Positions 21,837 to 34,597 of a stretch of DNA of 64,000 bases are shown here, piece by piece. This stretch comes from Salvia splendens (Eukaryota; Streptophyta; Magnoliopsida; Lamiales; Lamiaceae). The stretch is from the NCBI RefSeq assembly GCF_004379255.2, contig NC_056050.1:18841514-18905513 (forward strand), in the 5' to 3' direction. The notes below the pieces were generated by a model. The model was not told where the DNA came from. It saw only the letters and a list, made by a program, of their open reading frames with translations, and made no database searches. A program made the translations under genes and the position numbers. Numbering within the stretch: position 1 is the first letter of the stretch; each line of letters begins with the position of its first letter.

Positions 21837-23753
21837 CTAGCCGACATGATCCTCCCCTCTGGGGAATGCTACTAGCTCGAACATCTCGGCCCCGCCTTGG
21901 AGCGATAACAGGGTCGCAACTGTCCGAAGGGAGGCACGCTGCACGATGGGGGACGCCACCTTCAAACAAATCGGGACCCCGTCGCGCACAAACTCTAACG
22001 TCCCGTCAATAAAATCACTCTTCACTCGCCGCAAGGACTTGAGCCACGCCAAGCCGAGGATCACGTCTGGACCATGAACAGGCAGGATATGTAAGTCCAC
22101 CACGAATACTTGTGATTGAATCACAACCCGGGTCTGCAAGCTAGCGTGTGAACACACTAAAGAGGCACCGTTGCCCACATACACGCGGAATGACTTGACT
22201 GCCGTCAAAGGTAACGAGAGTTTCTGGGCCACCCTTGGGTGCAAAAAATCATGGGAGCTTTCCGTATCTACCAGAATTACTACCGGTTCGGCCCCAATGG
22301 TTCCCCGTAACTCCATTGCTTCTGGTTTCTGACGACCCTCCAAAGCATATATATGTGACAGATCCGCCGTGATCACGTCCGGGTCCTGAGTCTCAGACGA
22401 CGACTCCAATTCTTCCACTTCGTCGGACTCGTCTCCGCCCATGTATGCCAAAAAATGGCGTTTGCAAGCATGATTCTGCACCCATTTTTCCTTGCAATAC
22501 ACGCACAGCCCCCGGCGAGTCCTATCTGCCCGTTCCGCTGTCGTCAATCGAATGACCGGTAGCTTCGAGTATTCCGGTCCCCGAGCATACACCGGTCTGG
22601 TCGCTGGTTGCGACTGTTGTTGGGACGGGCCTGGGGGCGACGGTGGGCCCTTAGGGTCTCGTGGGGGCCAAGTACGACGTTGCGTCCCAGTTAGAGGTCC
22701 CGAACTGGCGACACTGCCATCAAACTCGATAGCCAACGCCATTGCTACTGCTACTGATCGCGGGTGTTGGTGTTTAACCTGACTACGAACTGGCTGTTGT
22801 AGGCCCGCGATGTAAATCGGGAGAAACGTAGATTCAGGAATATTCGGGATCCGGTTCCGCATAGATTCGAACGTGGCGTTGTATTCCGTCAGCGATCCTG
22901 TCTGTACCAGTTTGGCAATCAAGCCCAGATAATCCTCAAAGCTCTGAGGGTCAAAACGACGCCGCACGTCCTCCAAAAAATTGTTCCACAACACCACCGG
23001 GTTGCTCGTGCGGTAATTAAACACCCACTCCGCCGCTTGGTTTTCGAACAACATCACCACACAGTGGAGGCGAAAGGCCTCGGGCATCATTAGGTGATCG
23101 AAATAATACTGAACCCTCGCGATCCAATTAACCACATCTGTCCCGTTGAAACGCGGGGCCTTCATCTTCACATCGCGGGGCTCCTCCCACGATCGCTGTC
23201 CACCGTTGTTATGCCATGCCGGATTATCCCAAGAGGTGGGTTGGCGGTCCGCCGGTAGCGTCATAGGCCGTGTCATCCCCGGCGGTTCCCATGATGATAA
23301 GGACCCCGACCCTGGCTGGGGCCCAGGAGCGAACCCTACAAACTGCCCTGCTGCCGAGACTGGAGGTCCCCACACGCCGTCCCCCCTGCTCGTCGCCGGC
23401 AATTGCCACGGCTGATCCCACGGTCTGCGCGGCTGGGGTTGACTACTGGTCACCACAGATTGGGTGGCCACAGGAATCGGCGAGGATTGCGGTAGGGAAA
23501 CCGTGAACCAATGCGACAGTAGTCCCAAACTGTGAGTCAATTCCATCCGGGGCGGAACCAATCGCCGATCAAATTCGTCCATGCGCATCTCAAACCGCGC
23601 CAAAGACGCCAAAACATGCTCAAACATCGTCGTCACTGGGTTCGGCCCATGCAGCATGGAGCCCGAAGGATTGCCGCCGCCATTCAACGCAGCGGAAGTC
23701 CTGATCACCGAATTTCCGGTCGAACGTCCAACCTCCGAAACCATTGTATCCAT
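21837..23753 (-). CDS. Reina-type gag-protease ORF
   Basis: 638 codons from ATG 23753 (MDTMVSEVGRS), starting just after the 5' LTR. A retrotransposon-gag domain covers about residues 195-345 (MKAPRFNGTDVVNWI... onward), a Cys-His knuckle is at C417-x2-C420-x9-C430, and a retropepsin region is at about 480-580. The protease motif expected as D-T/S-G reads D496-T497-E498, which should inactivate it. The terminating TAG is in frame with the RT that follows, so it is more likely a nonsense mutation of a single gag-pol ORF than a natural end. Confidence 0.85.
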   Translation of the reverse strand: MDTMVSEVGRSTGNSVIRTSAALNGGGNPSGSMLHGPNPVTTMFEHVLASLARFEMRMDEFDRRLVPPRMELTHSLGLLSHWFTVSLPQSSPIPVATQSVVTSSQPQPRRPWDQPWQLPATSRGDGVWGPPVSAAGQFVGFAPGPQPGSGSLSSWEPPGMTRPMTLPADRQPTSWDNPAWHNNGGQRSWEEPRDVKMKAPRFNGTDVVNWIARVQYYFDHLMMPEAFRLHCVVMLFENQAAEWVFNYRTSNPVVLWNNFLEDVRRRFDPQSFEDYLGLIAKLVQTGSLTEYNATFESMRNRIPNIPESTFLPIYIAGLQQPVRSQVKHQHPRSVAVAMALAIEFDGSVASSGPLTGTQRRTWPPRDPKGPPSPPGPSQQQSQPATRPVYARGPEYSKLPVIRLTTAERADRTRRGLCVYCKEKWVQNHACKRHFLAYMGGDESDEVEELESSSETQDPDVITADLSHIYALEGRQKPEAMELRGTIGAEPVVILVDTESSHDFLHPRVAQKLSLPLTAVKSFRVYVGNGASLVCSHASLQTRVVIQSQVFVVDLHILPVHGPDVILGLAWLKSLRRVKSDFIDGTLEFVRDGVPICLKVASPIVQRASLRTVATLLSLQGGAEMFELVAFPRGEDHVG

Positions 23754-23775
23754 GAGTTCAGTGAAAGCACCAATT

Positions 23776-24315
23776 TGTTAAGACTAAATCCCTTAACGCG
23801 GAGTTGGAAGACGAATTGAAGAGGTCCCGGGAGGCGAAATCCCGTCGACCGCTAGGGTTTGCGAAATAAACGAAAGAAAAACAAAGTAGGCAAAATCTTC
23901 GATAATCTTATTAATGATTTCAGCACCTATTTATAATTCTAGGACCCTAGGGTTGGTTCGACTTACGGCCCGGGAAAGAACCAACAAAGAAAACCCCGGA
24001 ACGGAGCTTATAAATTGCTCGACCCAATTGTTCAAAATAATAATAATAAAAACAAAACAATAAATCTAATAAATCTAAAAATAACAACTAAATCATCTAA
24101 ACTAGACGCCGGCTTATTTGGGGACGAAGTCACCAAATCTGACCGGCGGTCCTGCCTTCCTTCGCGGTCTCTCGCGCTTGTTCAACTCCGTGGACGACGG
24201 CCTACCTCGTTCCACTGTCTCGCAACTCACCTCCAGCACCATTACTCCCTCAGGTATCTCGGCCTGATGTTGAGGCCTCCGCTTCTCCGACTGGGTCGCC
24301 GTTCCTCCCGTATCA
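23776..24315 (-). repeat. 5' LTR of the Reina-type element
   Basis: On the + strand it starts TGTTAAGACTAAATCCC and ends CCCGTATCA, followed directly by the AAATG target duplication and resumed CHX coding sequence. Confidence 0.93.
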
Positions 24316-24926
24316 AAATGTAGCACAAATGTATACCTCATCCACTTGCTGCCCCTCGGGGCAGCGTTGTGACATCCATTTAAAAACCGGGGGGGCCACG
24401 AATATGCACAGGATTATAAACCCGGACCCGCACAGGAACACCCACATGGCCAAAAGGGGGGAATGGCCCGTGCCTGACAAGGCGATGGCCAGAGCAAGTA
24501 AAACCCAAGCAGCAACGTCGTTGACAGCAGCAGCAAACATGGCCATCCGGCCTACATCGGTGGTTAGCAGCTTCAGCTCGGCCAGTATGCGCACTAAGAC
24601 CGGGAAGGCGGTAATGGAGAGGGCGACACCCATGAATATGAGAAATGGAGCCTGACTTACGCCCGTGGAGATGGTGGCTCTAAACACAAATGATGTGCCG
24701 ATACCAAGAGTGAATGGGAGAGTGATTCCGGCTAAGGCAATGCTGAGGGCTGCTTTACCTGTCCTACGGAGAGATGCTGGGTTGATTTCGAGGCCAACGA
24801 GGAAGAGGAAGAAGAGGAGGCCGAGATTCGCGACGGTGTCCAAAACTGTGAGGCTCCTTTCTGGGAAAATGGTGATGAGATACTTCTCATTGCGGCCTAA
24901 AACTGATGGACCAAGATTATTCCTCC
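24316..24926 (-). pseudogene. CHX paralog, 5' part of large exon
   Basis: The 3' splice site GGCAG|GGAGG gives an exon start at 24926. The residues match the intact CHX from the GVLLGPS region through [17 protein letters not shown] to DEVYICATF, where the retrotransposon enters. Compared with the intact gene, one G is missing in the codons corresponding to LLGPS (near 24915), so exon 1 and exon 2 no longer join in frame. The N-D transport motif is retained, so loss of function came from other lesions. Confidence 0.88.
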
Positions 24927-25092
24927 CTGCCAAAATCATATTTATTTTCGATTAGTTATACCAGTGTTACTCTATTGGGTTTTTTGTCATTGAAATTTCC
25001 AAGTTTCAATTAGAATACATAACAAATGCTTCAACACATAAAAATCAGGCTCCAATCCATAGTTGTGGATAATTCTTCTAGAAAGTAAAGAA

Positions 25093-25168
25093 GTGTTGTT
25101 CTAGTGATCATATGGTTAATGTCCGAGACCAAAGGTATCAGGTTCGAGTCCACCGTGATTCTAACCTC
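25093..25168 (+). repeat. tRNA-derived SINE-like fragment in CHX-paralog intron
   Basis: GTGTTGTTCTAGTG leads into a box-A-like block (ATATGGTTAATG) and a perfect box B (GGTTCGAGTCC at 25141-25151). It is antisense to the host gene and near the splice acceptor, the same arrangement as at 10846-10920. The matched positions suggest one ancestral insertion. Confidence 0.55.
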
Positions 25169-25403
25169 AACTTTGAGTTTCACATAGACGTCATGAGAAA
25201 AGGCACTACAGAGCATGTAAATAGCATTATTCTTAGAATCTCAGCTACTTCAGTTTTGGCAAAAAGGCATATCTAAAAAGTTCAGTTTTAACTACTTCTA
25301 TTTAGAAGGGACCAAACCAAGGAAAAATTCTTTTTTTTGGTAATGCATGTTAATGGAATTCCATTTTAATGAAACGTTTTAGTTGTATTCCGACTCAGGG
25401 AGT

Positions 25404-25642
25404 GACGCATAACCGTTATGCGTCGTTAATAGAGTGACGCATAACCATCATACGTCTTTTTTAAATGACGCATAAGAATTATGCGTCTTTATTTAGTAGC
25501 GCATAAGCATTGCGCGTCTTTCTGAAATGACGCATAACACTTATGCGTCTTTCTTTAGCGACGCATAATACTTATGCGTCTTTCCCTAGCAACGCATAAC
25601 ACTTATGCGTCTTTTCTTAGCGACGCATAACACTTATGCGTC
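25404..25642. repeat. Left palindromic iteron array of the MULE
   Basis: About eight copies of an imperfect palindrome with half-site GACGCATAA and inverted half-site TTATGCGTC, separated by 9-11 bp of variable T-rich sequence. Variants include TACGTC and GCGCGTC half-sites. Confidence 0.9.
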
Positions 25643-26066
25643 TTCTATCGGGTTTTAAAACAGGCAGAAGGCAGAAAGCTTTGCAGAAGGCAGAAAGCAG
25701 CGAACCAAGCGAACAAATCGTCTAGGGTCGACTTCATCCGACGAATCCCAGCAATTTCCGGCGAATTTCCACCATTTTCAACCATATTCCGATAATTGTT
25801 CTTCAATTTGTCTAAATACATCCTTTATTGCTTAATTTGTGCATGTTTTCCGTAATATAGCAAATTAGGGTTTATGATGAAATTGATGGATTTTTAGTCG
25901 ATTTTTGTTGTTTTGTTGCCTATTTGTGTATTTCATATGCATATAATTCAATGGGTAGAAGTAAGTGATCCAGTTTTTGTAATTGCGCCCCCTTTGTTGC
26001 CTATTTGAATCCTGATTATGTTTTCAAATTGGAATATAGCTTGCCGTTTTCAATTGAATTTGCAAT

Positions 26067-27452
26067 TTAGTTAGATTGTTGAGTTTTTATGATAAAAATT
26101 GAAGCTTGGTTATGTTTTGCAATATTTTTCATAAAAATTTTGGGTGAATGTTTTGAAGTAGATGTTTTGAAATCGGCACATTGTCGCACATGATGTCGAA
26201 TCAACAGAGCAATCATTGCCAATGAAAAGTTAGCATGACCTTTGTTATCACGATGGCCTACACAAGTATGCTGATTCTTCCACTTTCTAACTTCCCACAT
26301 ATCGTCATGCAACCTTTGTGTAACTGAAACCTCCCACTTACATTCCCTCGCCTTTTCAGCGTCGGTGGTGCTGATGATGCCTGCCCCTGTTGCTGTCGTT
26401 CCTGCTGGAAATTTGCATACGGCATGCCACCTTCTTAATTTGCTCTCGACGGCCTTAAACTGTTTTTCATTCCATAAACTCCACATAGTTATAGCAATCT
26501 TCACATGTAGCTTGGAATCAAATTTTGTTCCCAACACAATCCGATGCGGCTCGTTCTCATCCCAATACAAAAGGTTGTGTTCATTATCAACAACATCATC
26601 AGATACTCCAGACGGACGACTTGGTAATTCACGAAAGAATCTAAACCCCCTAGGATTGTATTCCGGAAGTGGTTGTTCACCTTGCATAACAGGTTTACAT
26701 GCTACTATCTCATCATCAGAACTACCATCAACATCATCAGCAACATCACCATCACCATCACTGAGATCGGGGTCTGGCTCTGTCTCAGATAGTGGCCTTG
26801 GCTCATCAAGATCATCTGCAACATCTACCTCATCATTCAATCCAACACCAACATCCGCAACATCTACAACATCTCTCTGTTCATTCATGCTACGATCAAA
26901 GCTCATATGCTCCACCCTCGCAGATGATCCAATACCACAGTCAAAGCTCATTTGTTCAACCCTCGCAGATGATCCAATACCATAATCAACAACTGGTGTG
27001 ATTTCTGAACTTCTCAAAGGTGAATACTCAACAAATAATCCAATACACCCACTTGAATTTTAAGCATTGTTGAACATAAACATCACACTTTCATCATTGC
27101 AAATCACAGAACATGTATAACTCATACCGGAAGCAAAGACTATACATTGTGTCCATAATAATTCAATTGTGTGTTGGTTCATATATATTCTCATCGCATC
27201 ACAAATCATTGCTACCAATTCAGAATAAGAAACACATGAATTTAATATGATCGAGCTCCTCGCACGAGGTGGTTCATAACCAATACCCATATATGGTAGT
27301 TGCACTACTCTACCACCCCAATACAAACTCACAAATACTTGCATGATTTCAGCATAAAAAACATTTAAAAAAACAACAATTATGGACATTTTTCCTACAA
27401 GCCCTAATTTAATAAATTGGGTAAAACTAACAAATGAAATCAAAATAAACAT
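26067..27452 (-). pseudogene. MULE transposase N-terminal region, truncated
   Basis: 27452-27060 encodes VSLYWGGRVVQLPYMGIGYEPP and a following helix-rich stretch typical of the N-terminal domain of plant MuDR-type transposases. A frameshift near 27055 leads to 27017-26067, with an acidic Asp-rich linker and then a MuDR-type DNA-binding block (LGTKFDSKLHVKIAITMW, CKWEVSV, HTCVGH). The ORF ends without any DDE catalytic domain. This is a non-autonomous derivative that would need a transposase from elsewhere. It might make a DNA-binding fragment, but the frameshift argues against that. Confidence 0.75.
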
Positions 27453-27605
27453 GAATAATGATGAATGTAGCTAAATTGAAGAACAATTACCGAATCTTAT
27501 GGAGAAAACGTTGGAAATCGCCGGAAATCGCATGAAATCGAGAGAGGAATTGAAAGTGTATTATGTGCGCTGCTTCTGTCTTCTGCTGTTAAAACCTGAC
27601 TGAAA

Positions 27606-27747
27606 GACGCATAATCGTTATGCGTCATTACACTAAGACGCATAACAGTTATGCATCTTTAACGACGCATAATAGTTGTGCGTCACTAACAGAAGACGCA
27701 TAAGGGTTGTGCGTTTCATTAATAATGACGCATAACAGTTATGCGTC
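27606..27747. repeat. Right palindromic iteron array of the MULE
   Basis: Five units of the same GACGCATAA / TTATGCGTC palindrome as at the left end, again just inside the terminal GGGAGT block. Confidence 0.9.
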
Positions 27748-28058
27748 ACTCCCTAAGTCGGAAGAACACTACACTCTTTCATTAAAATGGAACTCTATTG
27801 CTAGCCTAGAACAAAAAAAGAAAGAACTCACCAAACCAATGGTGGGAATAAAAAAATCCCAAGCACTACACACTACATAAAAAAGCAAGGGTTGTGAAGT
27901 AAAGATGTGAAAAAAGGGACTAAAAGAAGGTTTTCCTTAAAAGGAAACAAAAAAAGTGCTATAAAACACACACACACATACTGGGAATATGCTAGGAATA
28001 TCATCATCATGTGGTGGTGGTTGTGATTGCAACAAAAGAAAAGAGCAAGAACACTCAC

Positions 28059-28241
28059 AATAATGTCAGCAACGACGCGCGGTTGTCTCAACGGCCTTAG
28101 GAAATAGGTGAGCACAACGACGAGGCATATCTGCAATATAAGCAGAGGGAGCGCGTAATCGAGAGGATCGTCTCCTTGGAAGACTCCATTAGAAGTTGCC
28201 TTCATTGGCGCTGCACATTTTATTGTTCCATTCGATGCCAT
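28059..28241 (-). pseudogene. CHX paralog, exon 1
   Basis: 61 codons from ATG 28241 ([20 protein letters not shown]), ending PRVVADII before a GTGAGT donor. It is colinear with exon 1 of the intact CHX but lacks three residues (LTYFLRP for [11 protein letters not shown]), removing part of the first membrane region. Together with 24316-24926 and 16861-18405 it forms a CHX17/18/19-like pseudogene. Its promoter may still be active, since exon 1 and the splice donor look normal. Confidence 0.9.
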
Positions 28242-28655
28242 TTTTTACAAACAATTTTCTTAGCACTTTAATTTTGCTACATCACAATTCAAGAAATCAT
28301 CTCATTTCAGATATACTTATACTTAAAACAGAAAGAAAAAATTGAGGAACATTGGCTGCAACTAATTGAGAGTTGCAAAATGCCAAAATCAACTTGTTTT
28401 TAGTTGACTTTCACACAATTTGAAATGAGAAGTTTCAAAGAGTGTTCTTTTCAACACATATATTGCAAGGATATTTCGTCAAGTTCCTACTAAATGAGAC
28501 GCAAATAAGTAAAATTATTCAATATGGAAAAAATGGATTAAGTCTTTCAAGTCAACGAATTACTGTAGATTAATTATTTAGGCTCTCTTTGACTATATCG
28601 TAAATCTTCATGTTCATAAAACAAATCCTATATAAATATTTGAACCTATTGAATA
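28242..28655 (-). other. Presumed 5' flank of the CHX paralog
   Basis: AT-rich sequence between the paralog's start codon and the second Harbinger element. It should contain the old promoter; I can assign no specific motif. Confidence 0.4.
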
Positions 28656-29067
28656 TAAGAGCATCCGCAGCGGTGCTCGCTGGGACGGACGCCATCCGTG
28701 CCGCTGGCGCGGCAACGCACTGTCCACTGCTGGCACGGCACTGCTCGATGCATCGAGCACATCCATGCCACTGAGCAGGCGACGTGGCTCGTTTCTATTC
28801 GCCAATGGATTATCCGTTTGATATTTTTTTAAATCGAAAATAATACCAAAAATAAAAAAATAAAAAAATTTCAGATTCCCAAAAATATAGCCGTTTTATT
28901 ACCGTTTTTTTTTTATTTTTTGTAAAAATTTTTTAATCTCAAAATCATCTATAAATACACACATTCATCATCCATTTTTCACATCATATTATCTCTCATT
29001 CATATTTTTTCATACAACTCATCTACATCTTCCTCTCTCACTCAAACCCTCTCTAAAAAATTCAAAA

Positions 29068-30354
29068 ATGGATTTCACCGATTTCATTGCGGAAGCGGAG
29101 CGCGAAGAACAAGAATATTATGAACAATATCGTGCCGCCTATGAAGCCTATGTCGCCGCTACTACCCCCGCCCCTCCTCCTCGACTAACTAGATCAATTC
29201 GCCGCTACATCCCTCATGACCGGGAGGGAGCCAACGAAAGGCTCGTTGCCGACTATTTTTCCGACCAACCGCGGTTTCCGGAATATTACTTTCGGCGCTG
29301 TTTTCGCATGTCAAAACGGTTGTTTATGCGTATTGTCAACACATTGTCCGCCCGTGTTGAATACTTTCAATCACGTAGAGACGCAACCGGTCGTCAAAGT
29401 CTCTCGGTGTTGCAGAAGTGTACTTGTGTCATCCGAGAACTTGCTACTAGGCAAACGGCTAACCTCTTCGACGAGTATTTGCATGTGGGTGAGTCAAATG
29501 GAGTCCTATGCCTCAAAAACTTTTGCGACGGTGTTCGTTCTGCTTTTGGTGAGGAATTCCTTCGGGCACCCACCACCGAAGATTGTCAACGGTTGCTTCA
29601 TCTTCACGAAACAGTCCACGGTTTTCCCGGTATGCTTGGCAGCATTGACTGCATGCATTGAAAGTGGAAGAATTGCCCGACTGCTTGGAGGGGGCAATAC
29701 TTAAGCGGCCACAAAGGCGGCGACCCAACGCTTATCCTTGAAGCGGTCGCCGACTACCGCCTATGGATTTCACATGCATATTTCGGTGTTGCCGGATCCA
29801 ACAACGACTTGAACGTGCTCTATTCTTCAACACTTTTCTATGATGTTTTGAATGGTATAGCACCGGCGATCAACTTCACCGTCAACGGAAATGCATACCA
29901 CATGGGTTACTATCTCGCCGATGGTATCTACCCAAGGTGGTCGATGTTCGTGAAGACGTTCAGCAGTCTGCAAGACTTGAGACGGGTTATTTTTGCGCAC
30001 CGTCAAGAGTCTGCTCGGAAAGACGTCGAAAGAGCTTTTGGGGTTCTTCAAGCCCGATTCAACATTGTGAAGACCTCGTCTCGGCTGTAGTACTTTAAGA
30101 ATATCGCCGACATCATGTACACGTGTAATACCTTGCACAACATGATTATAGCTGATGAAGGACCGAGGGCGGCTAACTTTTACGACGAGGATGAAGCCGG
30201 AAGCTCAACCGCGAGGTCTCCCCCACGTCGAGGTGTGCATACGACGGTGGACGAGAGGATCGAAACAAGACACACAATGCGCGATACCAGAACCCACATT
30301 GAGCTACTAGAAGACCTAGTCAAACACATTTGGGCCAAATTCGGCCAAGAGTAG
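29068..30354 (+). pseudogene. Harbinger transposase (DDE_Tnp_4-like), two nonsense codons
   Basis: From ATG 29068 (MDFTDFIAEAEREEQEYYEQ) a 429-codon frame is intact apart from TGA at 29659-29661 and TAG at 30088-30090, both at positions where copy 1 has TGG (Trp). No frameshift is seen. The first stop directly follows the first catalytic block GSIDCMH. The others, AGSNNDLNVL and DVERAFGVLQARF, are present downstream. The family catalyses cut-and-paste transposition into TAA-like targets. This copy is inactive but less rearranged than copy 1 and gives the clearest view of the N terminus (YRAAYEAYVAATTPAPPP). Confidence 0.92.
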
Positions 30355-30570
30355 TCGGTTTTTTAAATTTTATGAATTTAATTATGTAATTTTAAATTTT
30401 TAGGATTTTAATTATGTAATTTTTAATTTTTAGGATTGTAATTATGTAATTTTTATTTTTTTGTAATTTGTAATAGTATTCCGAGTATTTTTAATGCATT
30501 TTAATATTGTGGAAATGTTTTTATTCAAATTGAATAATAGAATGGTGGGACCCTTGAGCATGTCCTTACG

Positions 30571-32976
<2,406 letters not shown>

Positions 32977-33100
32977 TTACGGAAAAGTATGGATGTGGGT
33001 GTTGTGCTCTTGGGGAAGAGTATGAAGTAAAAAATGAATAAAAGTGGGTTCTAACCCACTTTTATGCTCTTTGGCAAGAGCATGAACGTGAATGCTCTAA

Positions 33101-33637
33101 TAATTACAAAACATAGATACGAAATTTAATTTGAATCAATCTGATAGTGATCCGGATTCCAATAGATAAAACAAATCTGAAATATTTTAAATATTAGCAA
33201 ATCTAAAATCTGCTAATTTGGTGTTTAATTACTTGCAAATCGAAACATTTAGAAATTTGCTATTTAGGACTTTTTTTCTTATCTATTTTTCTAAAAAAGT
33301 GTGCCTGTGGAAGAAAACGATGTATTGACCATTAATGTCACGAAACCTGATTATTTTTACATACACTCGCATTCATTTTTTTTGCAATGTATATATGTTC
33401 AGACTTAGTTGAAGGGAAGATTATCTGCAAATACATAAAACTAACCTTAATATTGTTGGATCGCCCGAGTGTTTTTGGAAGAAGATTGTTTGTCACCTTG
33501 AGAGAACTTCAAACAGGCTATCGTCGAAGAGAGAGAGAGAGAAAGTTTAAGCTTTAAGAAAAGGATATGGTGATAGAGATGGAGAATTTTGTGAGAGTTC
33601 CATACTTGCAACAAACTGAACAGTCAAGTATTTATTA
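33101..33637. other. AT-rich intergenic spacer
   Basis: No gene or repeat boundary apart from a short GAGA run near 33530. Confidence 0.5.
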
Positions 33638-33645
33638 GTCTTGAT

Positions 33646-34267
33646 TAGGGGTGGGAAATTATACCGAAATATCGAAATACCGGACTTACCGTACCGGAAA
33701 AATACCGAAAATACCGATTTTTCGGTATACCGCAGTTTCCGGTACGGTATGATACTGTACCGCAGTGTTTCAGTACGGTAACGGTATCAATTTTCTATAC
33801 CACGGTATACCGAATCTTCGGTATATATCGAAGATTCGGTATACTGATAAATTATTATATATATATATATATAATATTAATATTAAATATGTTATAATAT
33901 ATATTATATTAAAAAAATTTTAAAATAGAATTCTCTAAAATTTAAAACAAATTTAAATGTAATATTTTGGATATATATTATATTAAATTTAAAATAATGT
34001 ATATTACATTTTTAAATATATATATTATATTAAATAAAATTTAAATGTAATATATATATATATATTACATTTATAAATATTTTGGATACAATAGGTTTTT
34101 TTCGGTATACCGTTACCATACCGCATACCGTTATTACGGTATGGTAACGGTATCAAAAATTATCATACCGAATTTCCGCTAGTATATCGAAAATTCGGTA
34201 CGGTATCGGTATGGAATTTTGTCATACCGTAATTTTCGGTACGGTATACCGTACCGACCCACCCCTA
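33646..34267. mobile_element. hAT-type MITE
   Basis: TAGGGGTGGG at the left and CCCACCCCTA at the right, flanked by the perfect 8-bp duplication GTCTTGAT (33638-33645 and 34268-34275). The 622-bp interior has arms packed with CGGTA/TACCG motifs around an AT-only core. It has no coding capacity. Confidence 0.93.
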
Positions 34268-34597
34268 GTCTTGATACGGCAGTCATTCACAAATCTAAAA
34301 GGAATTGAGTTCTTTTCTATATTGATAAATAAATAGAAAATTAAAGATTATCAAATAATTCTAAGAGGCAACTATGCAAATGGTCCATGACTACGCGTCT
34401 TGCACATAAATGGTACCGAACTTTAAAATTATCGTGGGTAGTCCATGAACTAAGGTGTAATCACATTTATGGTTCTTTTTCACTACTCATCCCAATTTTA
34501 CACCCTAAATGCTCCCAATGCATGAAGGATATTTTTATCCTTTTAAATCTAGGTACTGGATATTTTCTTTATCTCTCTCGTACTACCTAATATGATA

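Larger units (their letters stand above)
18406..24315 (-). mobile_element. Ty3/gypsy Reina-type chromovirus inserted in the CHX paralog
   Basis: TGTTAAG...GTATCA direct repeats (18406-18944 and 23776-24315, about 540 bp each) bound a 5,910-bp element, with AAATG duplicated at 18401-18405 and 24316-24320. Transcription would run on the minus strand. A G-rich polypurine tract (reverse complement of ACCCCCCCGGGAT) abuts the 3' LTR at about 18945. Next to the 5' LTR is a primer-binding-like TTGGTGCTTTCAC (23760-23773), whose priming tRNA I do not assign. Gene order gag-PR-RT-RH-IN plus a C-terminal chromodomain-like segment, small size and short LTRs fit the Reina clade. The LTRs differ at about a dozen positions by eye. 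Confidence 0.92.
25355..27797 (-). mobile_element. Mutator-like element (MULE) with palindrome arrays
   Basis: The ends share an inverted block (GTTCCATTTTAATGAAA-like outside, then CCGACT(C/T)AGGGAGTGACGC). Inside each end lies a tandem array of 21-bp palindromes, GACGCATAA plus three bases plus TTATGCGTC, at roughly 30-bp intervals: about eight units at 25404-25642 and five at 27606-27747. The interior carries only the N-terminal part of a MULE transposase on the minus strand. I could not recognise a clean 9-bp target duplication, so the outer limits are approximate. Confidence 0.7.
24927..28058 (-). other. Intron 1 of the CHX paralog, enlarged by insertions
   Basis: The donor GTGAGT (28058 downward) and the acceptor CAG (24929-24927) bound a 3.1-kb intron, against 225 bp in the intact paralog. 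The excess is mostly one Mutator-like element (about 25355-27797). The remainder holds a SINE-like fragment. Confidence 0.8.

Noticed and set aside
21837..21839. Programmed stop-codon readthrough between gag and pol of the Reina element
   Set aside because: The context (GGC TAG AAT) is not a known readthrough signal, and the element has other inactivating lesions, so simple nonsense is more likely.
22492..23819. Plus-strand frames opposite Reina gag
   Set aside because: Antisense of Pro/Gln-rich gag codons; no recognisable protein.
25093..25168. tRNA gene
   Set aside because: Boxes A and B are present, but the cloverleaf arms do not pair and a related degenerate copy lies in the other CHX intron; a SINE fragment fits better.
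25404..25642. CRISPR-like array of regularly spaced repeats
   Set aside because: The repeats are palindromic halves with short 9-11 bp spacers, occur at both ends of a MULE in a plant nuclear intron, and have no cas genes.
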